Source: Halichondria panicea (taxonomy: Eukaryota; Porifera; Demospongiae; Suberitida; Halichondriidae). From it: a DNA stretch of 64,000 bases. How positions within the stretch are numbered: position 1 is the first letter of the stretch; each line of letters starts with the position of its first letter. Under the pieces are notes generated by a model. It made no database searches and had not been told where the DNA came from. It saw only the letters and a program-made list of their open reading frames with translations. Position numbers and translations under genes: made by a program. The stretch is from NCBI RefSeq assembly GCF_963675165.1, contig NC_087382.1, positions 5,185,963-5,249,962 of the forward strand, in the 5' to 3' direction. Shown here in pieces: positions 47,732 to 58,713 of this stretch.

Positions 47732-47784
47732 ATAGTTATATAGACATCTATAAGAAACTGCCGGGTAGCCTGATTTAGAAGCAA
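47732..47784. repeat. Direct repeat flanking the TTAA element, right
   Basis: Matches 45641-45690 with 2-3 bp of indel. The intervening 47669-47730 contains a GGGAGGTTGCACTG pogo-like end. Confidence 0.8.
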
Positions 47785-47840
47785 CAACCAACGCAAAGAA
47801 AATGGTTGATGGGTGTGGGCTATGAACTTAAAGCCAAAGT

Positions 47841-48354
47841 AGCCTTGTCCCCAGGTCGAGCTGTCTCTATAATAACGCCAACTATATAGGACTGCATAAT
47901 TATGGGCATGTCTAGTAAATTAACGTCTCTATGTTTTAATGCATGATAGAGAAATGACAAAGAAATATGATCATAGATGTCCAATAGTATGCTATCTATG
48001 TCTAGGTAGATCGAGCTAAATCAAAGTTCATTGCCTGCAGCAACTGGTAGGACCCTATACTGATGTAGGGAACCCTTTTTTCACCACTGGAGTTTACAAC
48101 TTGGACTTCTGCTCATTGAGGGAGGCCTTCTTGGTTGACACAGCTTGATATAGCTACCACCTAGATCTAATACCTATATAGATAGCTTACTTAGCTTTCT
48201 TCAAGAGTAACACAGAGCTATTTTTGTGATTATGGCAGCTCATTGGAATTTGTCAAATCTGAAACTACACGCATATGCAATCTTTACCAGGCCTAGTTGG
48301 TGACCTAGCGTTATTTTAGAGACAAAAACAACCCAGCCTGGGGACGAGGCTACG
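47841..48354. mobile_element. TIR element with TAGCCTTGTCCCCAGG ends
   Basis: Starts TAGCCTTGTCCCCAGGTCGAG and ends CAGCCTGGGGACGAGGCTA. Subterminal arms (CTGTCTCTATAATAACG and CGTTATTTTAGAGACA) are inverted. A relative of the TAGCCTCG family; the target duplication is not conserved. Confidence 0.65.
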
Positions 48355-48629
48355 TCAAAAACACATGCAGCGCTTGGACCAAAGAAGTTCCTGAGCATCT
48401 GTATAGAAGATTCTCTTTCTCCTGTGTCTAGAATCAAGGCTATAGAGAGCATTATAATGAGTATGAAGTATTTGAGCAGTTATTGATGCTTAATCAGTGA
48501 CCCAAACACTGGAATTTTTCAAGTGTTGACATCACCACGGCTACGGCATACATAATCCTATACGTGATTTATAGTTCAAAATAATGAATACTGAATAGAC
48601 GAATTGTTACAAAAAAATGTTCTCATTAC

Positions 48630-48768
48630 CTTGTTTTCTACGTGACTGCTCAGATTCATCAGATTTCCCTCTCAGCTGCTTATCAATGCATGCAAGTTCT
48701 GTCTCCAGATAATGTTTTCGTTCATCAGAGGGTGAGCTCTGTAGCTCCCGTAGCAACTCACCCATTCT
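48630..48768 (-). CDS. Coiled-coil-like exon, 139 nt
   Basis: Acceptor TTGTAG at 48769-48770, donor G/GTAATG at 48629. In phase 0 it reads RMGELLRELQSSPSDERKHY then a Glu/Lys-rich helix (LETELACIDKQLRGKS) and a polar end (DESEQSRRKQ), with no stop. It is the first ordinary exon downstream of the microexon array and leaves phase 1, the phase needed by the exon starting at 44941. The protein identity is not recognised. Confidence 0.65.
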
Positions 48769-49106
48769 CTACAATGAGATATCATTGAGACGAGGATAAG
48801 AGTTATAATGTAAAAGGTGAATGAGGTCAGAGTTCAAGTGGTTGCCAGCTTCGGAGGAGTGAGGACACAAATAACCTTATAATTATAGGCATTAATCATA
48901 ATCTTTTAATGCCATTCTTGGATACGCCCACTCATGTGACCAAAGCTGATTGCCACATGAGTGGGTGTGACCAATATGCAGAGTTATAAGTGTGGAAGGT
49001 TAATTTTCCCACTCCTGGTAAAGCTTTATACATGCAGCTCTTTTCTGGCTCAGGCTATCCTAGCGCTTTAGTGCAAGGTTTGTGCAAACAGATGATGCTA
49101 CATGTA

Positions 49107-49261
49107 CCGTATAGCGGGTATATTTCGAGGGTATAAATTCTCGCGGAAATGCTTTTCATTTTTGTGGAATAGCAGCCTTTTTACAGCGGTTATAAATGCT
49201 CACCATACATGCTTATAATCCACGAAAACCACGAACATTTATACCCTCGAAATATACGGTA
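49107..49261. mobile_element. Palindromic CCGTATAGCGGG element, array unit 1
   Basis: Inverted CCGTATAGCGGGTATATTTC arms. It is present at the same place in units 2 and 3, so it was inserted before the array expanded. Confidence 0.8.
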
Positions 49262-49573
49262 TATACGCGTGACTCTGAAGATACGTATGCAACATGCAGC
49301 CTTCACTGTGATAACTCCAGAAAGAAGCATTAGGTTGCAAATCCACGAAAATAAAGAGAATGGCTAAAAGCCTATAATATTATAGAAGAGCTGTTAGTTT
49401 TCATCGTTGAGCAGTTACAGCTGGTAACATTAAATTTTATCAATCATGCAAACAGATGATATCAATTAAAGTGAGGAATGTAATTTGTTATGCAGACATG
49501 TAAATAGATGCTACAATGAATAACGTATCAAGTGAACACATGTAACGTCATTATACGGCTGTTTACAACTTAC

Positions 49574-49579
49574 CGATAG
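49574..49579 (-). CDS. Candidate microexon G, 6 nt (LS)
   Basis: Minus strand: CTGACTGATTAG, then CTATCG, then GTAAGTTGTAA. Six bases between a conserved acceptor and donor, reading Leu-Ser in phase 0. Six nucleotides is near the lower limit for a spliced exon, so this is the least certain of the series. Confidence 0.4.
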
Positions 49580-49892
49580 CTAATCAGTCAATGGAAGAAA
49601 ATACACGAAACAACCAAGTAAAACGGAACCTCTCAAAATGTACATCATTGATGAAATTTATTGTAGCAATTAAATGCTATCAACTAAATTGAGGTATTTT
49701 CTGGTATGTACAGTTACAGATGCCACAATGAAGTACACGTCAACTTCAGACGAGAACAATAAATCATAGATGCATAGTTCCAACAATAATAAATGTAGCC
49801 CTATGAGGTATCATTAGTAGACAGATGCTACAATGAATAATGTATCAAGTGAACACATGTAACGTCATTTTCTACAGCTGTTTACAACTTAC

Positions 49893-49901
49893 CGAATTTA
49901 T
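49893..49901 (-). CDS. Candidate microexon F, 9 nt (INS)
   Basis: Minus strand: GATTAG, then ATAAATTCG, then GTAAGT. It reads Ile-Asn-Ser in phase 0. The surrounding module matches microexons B to E and G. Confidence 0.45.
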
Positions 49902-50511
49902 CTAATCAGTCAGTGGCACATGTGAGGGAAGAGAATAGAACACATGAAACAACTAAAATTCATCAAAGTACAGCGGAACCAATATGTAAATGTATTAAAT
50001 CAAATTGCAGCTATACATCGAAGAATCTATTTTCTCAGATACACTGAATAAATCCCACAAGCACACGAGTTCGTTATGCTACAAGGTATGCTTTGCTTCA
50101 GTCAAAAGTGCTAGATTGTTACTTCAATCCAATCTTGATTATTCAATGTTAGATTGAAAAATAAGGCCTCCTTCATAGGCCTAGAAAATAACAAGGAGAG
50201 GAAGTTGGTGTGGAGACGAGGATAAGAGCTAAACATTTTATTGTAAAAGGTAGATGAGGTCAGAGTTCAAGTGGTTGCCAGCTTCGGAGGAGTGAGGACA
50301 CAGATAACCTTATATAGGCATTAATCATTAATGCGGATATGCCCACTCATGTGACCAAAGCTGATTGCCATATGAGTGGGTGTGACTAATATGCAGAGTT
50401 ATAAGTGTGGAAGGTTAATTTTCCCACTCCTGATACTTGCAGCTCTTTTCTGGCTCAGGCTACCCTAGCGCTTTAGTGCAAGGTTTGTGCAAACAGATGA
50501 TGCTACATGTA

Positions 50512-50667
50512 CTGTATAGCGGGTATACTTCGAGGGTATAAATTCTCGCGGAAATGCCTTTCATTTTTGTGGAATAGCAGCCTTTTTGCAGCGGTTATAA
50601 ATGTTTGCCATTCATGCTTATAATCCACGAAAACCACGAACATTTATACCCTCAAAATATACGGTAT
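50512..50667. mobile_element. Palindromic element, array unit 2
   Basis: Same insertion as in units 1 and 3, with CTGTATAGCGGGTATACTTC at the left end. Confidence 0.8.
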
Positions 50668-50981
50668 ATACGCGCGACTCTGAAGATACGTATGCAACAT
50701 GCAGCCTTCACTGTGATAACTCCAGAAAGAAGCATTAGGTTGCAAATCCACGAATATAAAGAGAATGGCTAAAAGCCTATAATATTATAGAAGAGCTGTT
50801 AGTTTTCATCGTTGAGCAGTTACAGCTGGTAACATAAAATTTTTATCAATTATGCAAACAGATGGTATCAATTAAAGTGAGGAATGTAATTTCTTATGCA
50901 GACATGTAAATAGGTGCTACAATGAATAACGTATCAAGTGAACACATGTAACGTTATTTTCTACAGCTGTTTACAACTTAC

Positions 50982-50993
50982 CATTCCACCATT
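50982..50993 (-). CDS. Candidate microexon E, 12 nt (NGGM)
   Basis: Minus strand: GATTAG, then AATGGTGGAATG, then GTAAGT. Reads Asn-Gly-Gly-Met in phase 0. Confidence 0.5.
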
Positions 50994-51322
50994 CTAATCA
51001 GTCAGTGGCACATGTGAGGGAAGAAAATATATGAAACAACCAAGTAAAGCGGAACCTCTCAAAATGTACATCATTAATGAAATTTATTGTAGCAATTAAA
51101 TGCTATCAACTAAATTGAGGTATTATCTGGTATGTACAGTTACATATGCCACAATGAAGTACACGTCAACTTCAGACGAGAACAATAAATCATAGATGCA
51201 TAGTTCCAACAATAAATAGCCCTATAATTATGTGGTATCATTAGTGTAGATAGATGCTACAATGAATAACGTATCAAGTGAACACATGTAACATCATTTT
51301 GCTACAGCTGTTTACAACTTAC

Positions 51323-51334
51323 CGATAGCTTTTT
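51323..51334 (-). CDS. Candidate microexon D, 12 nt (KKLS)
   Basis: Minus strand: GATTAG, then AAAAAGCTATCG, then GTAAGT. Reads Lys-Lys-Leu-Ser. Its last six bases equal the whole of microexon G, so the two differ by an in-frame 6-nt indel. Confidence 0.5.
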
Positions 51335-51987
51335 CTAATCAGTCAGTGGCACATGTGAGGGAAGAGAATAGAACACATGAAACAACTAAAACTCATCAAA
51401 GTACAGCGGAACCTCTCAATTAATAATCAATATGTAGATGTATTAAATCAAATTGCAGCTATACATCGAGGAATATATTTTCTCAGACACGTAGCAAGAT
51501 GTTACACTGAAAAATCCCACAAGCACACGAGTTCGTTATGCTACAAGGTATGCTTTGCTTCAGTCAAAAGTGCTAGATTTTTACTTCGATTATCTTCCAT
51601 GTTTGATCGAAAAATAAGGCCTCCTCCACAGGCCTAGAAATTAACAAGGAGAGGAATTTGGTGTGGAGACGAGGATAAGAGCTAAACATTAATTTTTATT
51701 GTAAAAGGTGGATGAGGTCAGAGTTCAAGTGGTTGCCAGCTTCGGAGGAGTGAGGACAAAAATAACCTTATATAGGCATTAATCATGACCTTTTCTTGGA
51801 TCTCATGTGACTAAAGCTGATTGCCACATGAGTGGGTGTGTCCAATATACCGAGTTATAAGTGTGAAAGGTTAATGTTGTCCACTCCTGGTAAAGCTTTC
51901 TTTATACATGCAGCTCTTTTCTGGCTCAGGATATCAAAATATAGCTAGCGCTTTAGTGCAAGGTTTGTGTGAACAGATGATACATGT

Positions 51988-52539
51988 ACCGTATATAGCG
52001 GGTACCGTATATGCTTGATCAGGAGCCGCGGCTACTAAATGTTTCATTTTGCTGGAAGAGGAGGCTACAATTCAAGAGAGGCCACTGTTCAAGAGCGGCG
52101 TTTATTAGCTCCAGATAATTTAGTTTGTCATCAAAAGTTGTTTTCACCTGCATAAACTTGAACTCTGCCATGAGAAAGTCTTTGTGAAGCACTAACAAGC
52201 TGCTACTTGTAGCTACGTACATGTAGCTAGCTGCTAGTAATAATTTTTTTGGCTGCCACGTGCAGAAATGCTAGAGTCAAAGTTCACTGAGGCTACTATT
52301 TGAGAGCGGCTACTAAATGTTTCATTTTGCTAGCAAGGGAGGCTACTATTTGAGTGCGGCCTTTATACAAGAGCGGCCTCTGATCGAGCATACACGGTAT
52401 ATTTCGAGGGTATAAATTCTCACGGAAATGCCTTTCGTAATTTTGTGGAATAGCAACAGCGGTTATAAATGTTCACGGTACATGCTTAATCCGCAAAAAC
52501 CACGAACATTTATACCCTCGAAATATACCCGCTATACGT
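51988..52539. mobile_element. Palindromic element, array unit 3, split by another MITE
   Basis: Left end at 51988 and right end at 52539 belong to the CCGTATAGCGGG element. It is interrupted at TA by the 393-bp element 52005-52397. Confidence 0.75.
52005..52397. mobile_element. Nested TA-flanked MITE, 393 bp
   Basis: Ends CCGTATATGCTTGATCAGGA and complement (CTGATCGAGCATACACGG), with TA duplicated at 52003-52004 and 52398-52399. Units 1 and 2 show the empty site. Inner GAGCGGC and GGCTACTA motifs recur in it. Confidence 0.8.
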
Positions 52540-52852
52540 ATACACACGATTCTGAAGATACGTACTGCAACATGCAGCTTTCACTGTGATAACTCCAGAA
52601 AGAAGCATTAGTTTGTAAATCCACAAATATTATAGAGAATGGCTAAAAACCTATATAGAAGAGCTGTTAGTTTTCATCGTTGAGCAGTTACAGCAGAGCT
52701 GGTAAATTAAGTTTTATCAGTTATGCAGACAATTATTAGCGATTAAACTGAGAAGTCTAATTTCTCATGCAGACATGTAATTAGACGCTACAATGTATAA
52801 CGTATCAAGTAAACACATGTAACGTCATTTTCTACAGCTGTTTACAACTTAC

Positions 52853-52864
52853 CATTCGCTTATA
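52853..52864 (-). CDS. Candidate microexon C, 12 nt (YKRM)
   Basis: Minus strand: GATTAG, then TATAAGCGAATG, then GTAAGT. Reads Tyr-Lys-Arg-Met in phase 0. Confidence 0.5.
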
Positions 52865-53174
52865 CTAATCAGTCAGTGGCACATGTGAGGGAAGAAAATA
52901 CATGAAACAACCAAGTAAAGTGGAACCTCTCAAATTAAATTGTAGCCATTACATGGTATCAACTAAAATGAAGTATTTTCTGGTATGTACAGTTACAGAT
53001 GCCACAACAAAGTATATGTCAACTTCAGACGAGAACAATATAGATCATGGATGCATAGTTCCACAACAATAAATGTAGCCCTATGTGTGGTATCATTAGT
53101 GTAGATAAATGCTACAATGAATAATGTATCTTGAACACATGTAACGTCATTTTCTACAGCTGTTTACAACTTAC

Positions 53175-53183
53175 ATAACGTCT
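53175..53183 (-). CDS. Candidate microexon B, 9 nt (RRY)
   Basis: Minus strand: GATTAG, then AGACGTTAT, then GTAAGT. Reads Arg-Arg-Tyr in phase 0. Confidence 0.45.
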
Positions 53184-53296
53184 CTAATCAGTCAGTGGCA
53201 CATGTGAGGGAAGAGAATAGAACACATGAAACAACTAAAACTCATCAAAGTACAGCGGAACCTCTCAATTAATAATGTAATCAATGTAATCAATGT

Positions 53297-53632
53297 ACCG
53301 TAATTTATCGGAAAGCAAAAATTGGAAATTGTCCGGGTATAATTGAAACAGATTTTTATAGAGCATGCAATTAGAACAAGCAAGCAGCTGCATGCGAGCT
53401 AGCTAAGTTTAATAGAACAGTGTGCGACTGAATAGTTGCACTATAGCTAGCTACTCAAAGCTATCTATAACTGCAGCACTCTAAGTCTTTCTTGCCGTCT
53501 ATGAAGAATGTAACTCAACTTTTCAAGGTATTGTCAGGATATTTAATTAAAGCACAGGATGTCCGTTGTATTAGAACAAATGAATGAAAATTGCCCAAAA
53601 GAGTGTCCGATAATTTAGAAGATATACGGTAA
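53297..53632. mobile_element. MITE with ACCGTAATTTATCGG ends
   Basis: Diverged inverted ends (ACCGTAATTTATCGGAAAGC and GTCCGATAATTTAGAAGATA then TACGGTA). It is inserted in array unit 3 only. Confidence 0.6.
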
Positions 53633-54378
53633 TTAATTAACAAATAGCAGCTATACATCGAGGAATCTATTTTAATTCTTAGACATGTAGCAGGATGCTA
53701 TATACACTGAATAATCCCACCACGAGTTCGTTATGCTATACAAGGTATGCTTTGCTTTGGTCAAAAGTACTAGATTGTTACTTCAATCCAATCTGATTAT
53801 CTTCAATGTTAGAATGAAGCATAGAGATGATTTTGCCTCATTAACAAGAAGAAGAAGTGGGCGTGGGGACGAGGCTTTAAGAAAAGGGTGGATGAGGTCA
53901 AATTTAAAGTTGCCGTTGATTCTAGGTTTAATTTTGTCCACTCCTGATATACATGCAGATCTACTCTGATTGTTGTAGCTATTAAATAGCTATAGCGCTT
54001 TAGTGGAAGGCTAACACGAATAGAAAGTTTGTGTGAACAGATGATGCTATACACACGATTCTGAAGATACGTACTGCATGTACATGACATGATTGCTGCT
54101 CTAAACCACACCCAATTCAGTAAAGTCCAGGAACAAGCTATAGTCCGTCTAGCTAGGCTACAGCAGCCCTGTCCTGTATCCGTCCCTAAAGAAAACCTCT
54201 GAAAAGAGGACAAATGCTCTGCTCCCAAACTGTCCTTCATTCGGAGGTTGCACTCTTTAATAGTTTCTGAGATTTTTACGCAGTTATAGATACTACAAAT
54301 AAGTACACCTCAACTTTGGACGAGAGAACACAATGTTAATATCTTCTATTGCTGCTTACAACTCAGTTACCCGACGAA

Positions 54379-54505
54379 CCGTGTATAGTGCGTATATTTC
54401 GAGGGTATATAATTGCGGTTTTCGCTGATTAAGCATGCATACTGCAAAGGCTGCTGTTCCGCGAAACTTCTTTATTTCCGCAAAAGTTTATATACCCTCG
54501 AAATA
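54379..54505. mobile_element. Palindromic element, array unit 4
   Basis: CCGTGTATAGTGCGTATATTTCG left arm and ATACCCTCGAAAT right arm. It abuts a degraded module (TTACCCGACG) that may be an eighth, disrupted microexon site. Confidence 0.6.
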
Positions 54506-54580
54506 ATTATATCTACAAAAAGTACAACACCTCAACTTTAGACGTAAGAACACACTGATCTTCTATTGCTGCTAATATAC

Positions 54581-54611
54581 GACTTACCCAAAGCTGCTGA
54601 CGCTTCGACTA
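54581..54611 (-). CDS. Candidate microexon A, 21 nt (SKRQQLW)
   Basis: The exon proper is 54588-54608. Minus strand: CTGACTGAATAG, then 21 bases reading Ser-Lys-Arg-Gln-Gln-Leu-Trp, then GTAAGTCG. Phase 0 on both sides. It is the longest and first of the series after the start exon, with the most diverged flanks. Confidence 0.55.
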
Positions 54612-54910
54612 TTCAGTCAGTGGCACATCACATGTGAGGAAAGAGAATAGAATACATGAACGAACTCTGATCCATGAAAGGACAGTAATTGATTCTCTAA
54701 ACACGTTACACAGGTAGGCCATGACTACGAGCATAGATTACTGACAGTTCTATCTATGGTACGAGTGACTATAGATCTATCAAACGTATCTACACTGACC
54801 AATCATGTCAAACCTATAGTACATGCAGTATCATAATGACATGAACATATCACAGTATCATAATGACCTTCTGAATAGTCTATTCTGATAATAAATATTA
54901 ATCAGCTCAC

Positions 54911-54958
54911 CTCATCCTCGGAGTTAGAGTACCCTTCTTCCATTGCTTCAGTCGCCAT
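54911..54958 (-). CDS. Start exon of the microexon gene, 48 nt
   Basis: ATG at 54958, donor GTGAGC starting at 54910, 16 codons in phase 0 (MATEAMEEGYSNSEDE). A diverged duplicate with the same start, donor and upstream sequence exists at 63688-63720, which supports it being a real exon. The Met-Ala start and acidic content fit a cytoplasmic protein. Identity is unknown. Confidence 0.65.
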
Positions 54959-54984
54959 TGTCTTGACTGAAAATAGTTTATTGT

Positions 54985-55040
54985 TCTTCTAGATTCTTAG
55001 GGGGCGGGGCTGGTGGTCAGAAGGTTCCCCCTCTAGCTCT
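54985..55040 (-). promoter_or_regulatory. Probable promoter of the microexon gene
   Basis: A GC-rich block (TTAGGGGGCGGGGCTGGTGG, then CAGAAGGTTCCCC) lies 30-80 bp upstream of the start codon. It is conserved in the duplicate at 63758-63795. GGGGCGGGG resembles an Sp/KLF-type GC box. Confidence 0.4.
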
Positions 55041-57229
55041 TTGGCTCTTGAGCTCAGCTCAGCAAAGGTGGGTGTTTGAGTGAATAAGAACATAGATAGA
55101 AAGTGTAGACAGAACAAGATCATATAAATGGTATGGCCAAGAGGGTCAGTGACTCATCCTATCAGTATGGAGAATGAAAAATTTTTTTTGTAAGAGGCTC
55201 ACAATACGTGTTGGCCAACACGCTGGGAACTTCTCACGACGTGCTCTGAACTGCAACCTCGCGATGTGTTCTCACTACACGCAGCGAGAACACTTGATGT
55301 GTACCTATATAGCCATGCATGTGACGTGGCTGCAATGTTTGAGGTGGATACTAGATACTCTTAGACCATTCCAGCTGATACTCAAGTTTCTGGTCCACCG
55401 CATTATTGCTATACTATTATACTACGCATGCGCACAATGGTGTGATAACTATATATAGATAATTATAATAAATTATTCATTTGCAAAAAATTTATAATGA
55501 ATGATTCTTATAGCAATTTCGCTACCTTGCCCGATTCACGTGCAGATTTCTGCAACACTGACCTCAACTTTGGCCTTTTTTCCCCATTGGTGACCCAATC
55601 CAATACCCCATCATGCATGGCAGTGAAATCCCTCCCCTTTTCACATAATGGTGAACCCCGGTTACATGGCATCAATTTTAGCAACTTGGCAACTCCATAA
55701 TTATTTAGTCAATAGCAGGTAAAGGGGCAATGACAATCATGACAAACGTGTCCCACCCGCATGGAACTGATTCTGCTATATATGCTGTAAAAGACAGAAT
55801 AAGAATTTATTTGTAGCCTGCCATTCTAGGTACATGCACTCCTGCTCAGCACCACCATACTCAGCATTAAAGTAAGAGATGGATTACAACATGTGAGGTG
55901 AAAAGCAAAGAATGCATGACATTGTAATAGTGAGAAGTTTAGGTTTTAGAATGCAACTCTGAATTTGCTGTTGTTAATTTTCTCCTTTTCATACTGGCAT
56001 TCAGACAGAGAGCTGCATGCCATTCTAGCATAAGTACCTGCTCAACCCCATCGTACTCAGTATATACAGAATCGAAAAATCAGATTGATCGAGAATCAGT
56101 ATCCGCCATTGTTTTGCTCATGTGATTTTGTTCTTACTACGCGGTGTGTGGATTTGATTGGGAACCCATCGCATGACTCAGTTCAGGACACGTCGTGAGC
56201 AGCTCAGAACGTGTTTTGTGAGCCTCCTCATTCAGCAATCCATACGCGCGTGGTAGGAAAGACGCAACACACGTAAGACAAAGACTGCCAGCAATTTTTC
56301 AAGTCAGTGCATGAAGCCGCTCAGTCTGCACATAGTCAAAGGTCAATGAGTGCTTGTCTGAATCCTTTTGTTGAATTACGAATGCAAACAAGAATTCATT
56401 GACTTTTTACTTTGTGCAGACTGAACACACTTGAAAAATTGCTTTGCCCTCGATTTGTTTTTCCTCTACTGCGTGCATTGAACTTGCTTGCTGCAAACAG
56501 TTAATTGTGCCAGTGTATATATATAGCTAGCTATAGTTTGTTATTGTGTGCTACATGTAATTCGCTTGAAAAAAGATCGATGCTCATGGAGCACTGATTC
56601 ACCTCGTGAATTGAGCAGCGGAAAATGGTACCGTAATGACAATTATGAGGAATATGATCGTGAATCTATAAAGCAACGACTATATATTAATTTATTTTAT
56701 CGCCTTCGAAGATCGCCTATACAAGCTTAAGTCTATATAGCTATAGCTTCAACTATACTGTCTCATTATATAGCAGTCCTTGAAACGTTCACTCAAACAG
56801 CTCATTTTTGTGTCCACACACAAACGGACAATCACTCTACCCTATATAGGCCTGCTGCGCATGCACGGGGTAATTATGATAATTATCTTGTCATACAATC
56901 AAAGTAAATAACTCCATGCAGGTCCATAAATTATGTGCATGCAAATACTTTATTTATAGCGTGTGTACATAAGTATAATTTATATACATTATAATCACAC
57001 CATTTCATTTGATACACTTATAAGAAACCCCCCCCCCTCTGTTCACATGTTTCAAAGTATACACAATAATAAAGCAGTAAAGCAGACAGTGCATACAACT
57101 ATTGTGAGCATGTACAACAGTGTAGGCGATACTCTAAATACAAACTACTGAGCTGCACACATAAAGAAAATATATTGTGGTGGATGAAACATAAAGTGCC
57201 TGTAACTACAATTAACAGACGAGTTTTGG
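55041..57229. other. Intergenic with inverted repeats, no gene seen
   Basis: GAGGCTCACAATACGTG... at 55193-55295 recurs inverted at 56120-56226 (an element of about 1.03 kb, or two facing copies). A foldback MITE with AGCAATTTTTCAAGT ends spans about 56290-56446. Two diverged direct repeats (CCATTCTAG near 55820 and 56020) lie between. Confidence 0.55.
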
Positions 57230-58670
57230 TTACAAATTGTAGGCTACATAAATGGGGTCGACTTCGTCAGCAAGGAAAGAGTCTCTGAGGTGAATGCGTT
57301 GCTTCTCTCCTCTGGAGTTGATGGGGATGGTTCCGGGGTCCACGACTACCACGATGCCAGTGACCAGCTGTTGCTCTTCCAATAGTGCCGTGGTGATGAC
57401 AGGCACAATGTCCAGTGCTTCTCTCTCCTCTCCCGACAGCTCAGCCACCACCACCAGCAGGCGATTGGACGAGAATACAGCACTGTATGCGAGTGGGTGT
57501 ATAAGTGAGGGGGTGTATGTGAGTGTATGTGAGTGTATGGGCATGCATGTCTTAGTACAGTCATGTTATGAAGTACTTCTTTTTAATTTTTGTTGACATA
57601 ATTATTTTAGCACACATTCATAACTACATATGTACTGTACGTTTTGTTTATGCGTGGCCACATACATGTACTACTTGTATAGGAGTTAGCTCACCTTCCA
57701 ACAACATTCTTGTGACTGCGGACCACAGAAGCTTCAATATCAGCAGGGTGGTATCGGAACCCTCTAATGTTCAGAGCCTCATCCAACGCCCCCACCACAT
57801 ACACACTGTCGTAGTTAGCTGAAGGGAGGAGGGTGTAGTGATACAATAGTATACTGTGCATATAGCACAGATATACAGCTAGGGACGTAGCCACACTGTA
57901 CACTCAACCGATTGCCTATTTGATTTCTATAGTACCAAAAGCTATGAAAAGTAGCAATCCAATGGCAGAGGTCTATGCTCTATTAACACATGCAATCTAT
58001 TTGTATGTGAGCTTGACAGCTGATAATTTGCGGAGAATCTCACCTCCCTGCCTGTCAGTCTTCTCTGACTTCATCATAAAGCCGAGGTAGCCAGTACGGG
58101 CGTAGTGGACACTGGTGTCCCCTCCACCCTGCACTACTGTCTTGAAGTGCTCCCGAGACAAGGCATCATTGATCTCATCCTTGAGCCCGTAATAACCACT
58201 GCCATTGTGAGGACTGCTCACCCAAATCTATAATTGATTATACATGTACTGCAACTCGTATATAGCCGTACATGTAGGGCATATACATGGTTGTACTTTC
58301 ATCACACAGAGTACATGTACAAGTAAGTACAATAATTAACACACTGTCATAATTATACATGTATGTACACTTCTAACTGCCTATAGAAATCTGCTACTCC
58401 ATTCGATCACACCCACATAAAGAACACCCACCTCTCCCAGGTCCGTGTGGGCACAAGGAATTTTTGTATCTGGGTGGACAATGGTCAACTTCACATCAGG
58501 GAGAATCTGGGGATCAGTCAGCATAATTATTTCGTGATATTTATACAACGCAAATCTAATATTGTACGTGTACATGCACATGTGTTTACGGGGATATACA
58601 TGTACATGTATTATTGACCTTTTCTATTAAAGGTACATGTACATGATGATGCATGTAAATGTGTATGTCT

Positions 58671-58713
<43 letters not shown>

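Larger units (their letters stand above)
48787..54660. repeat. Tandem array, four units of about 1.45 kb
   Basis: Unit starts (GAGACGAGG followed by a GATGAGGTCA block) occur at 48787, 50211, 51663 and 53867. Units 1 and 2 are 1424 and 1452 bp. Unit 3 is 2.2 kb because of two nested MITEs. Unit 4 is truncated and diverged. Each full unit contains a palindromic element, a segment of the CCTCGAGGCGTAGCC-family repeat, and two copies of a roughly 320-bp module bearing a candidate microexon. The array lies between the start exon at 54911 and the exon at 48630, on the minus strand of a putative gene. Confidence 0.85.

Noticed and set aside
48240..48452. 70-codon minus-strand frame considered as the exon after 48630
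   Set aside because: It runs through the right end of the TIR element at 47841-48354 and has no acceptor of matching phase.
48787..54660. CRISPR-like reading of regularly repeated modules with variable cores
   Set aside because: The units are over a kilobase, the variable cores are only 6-21 nt, and the locus is in an intron-rich eukaryotic genome. Splice signals explain the conserved borders.
55174..55458. 94-codon plus-strand frame
   Set aside because: It lies in an inverted-repeat arm whose partner is at 56.1-56.2 kb.
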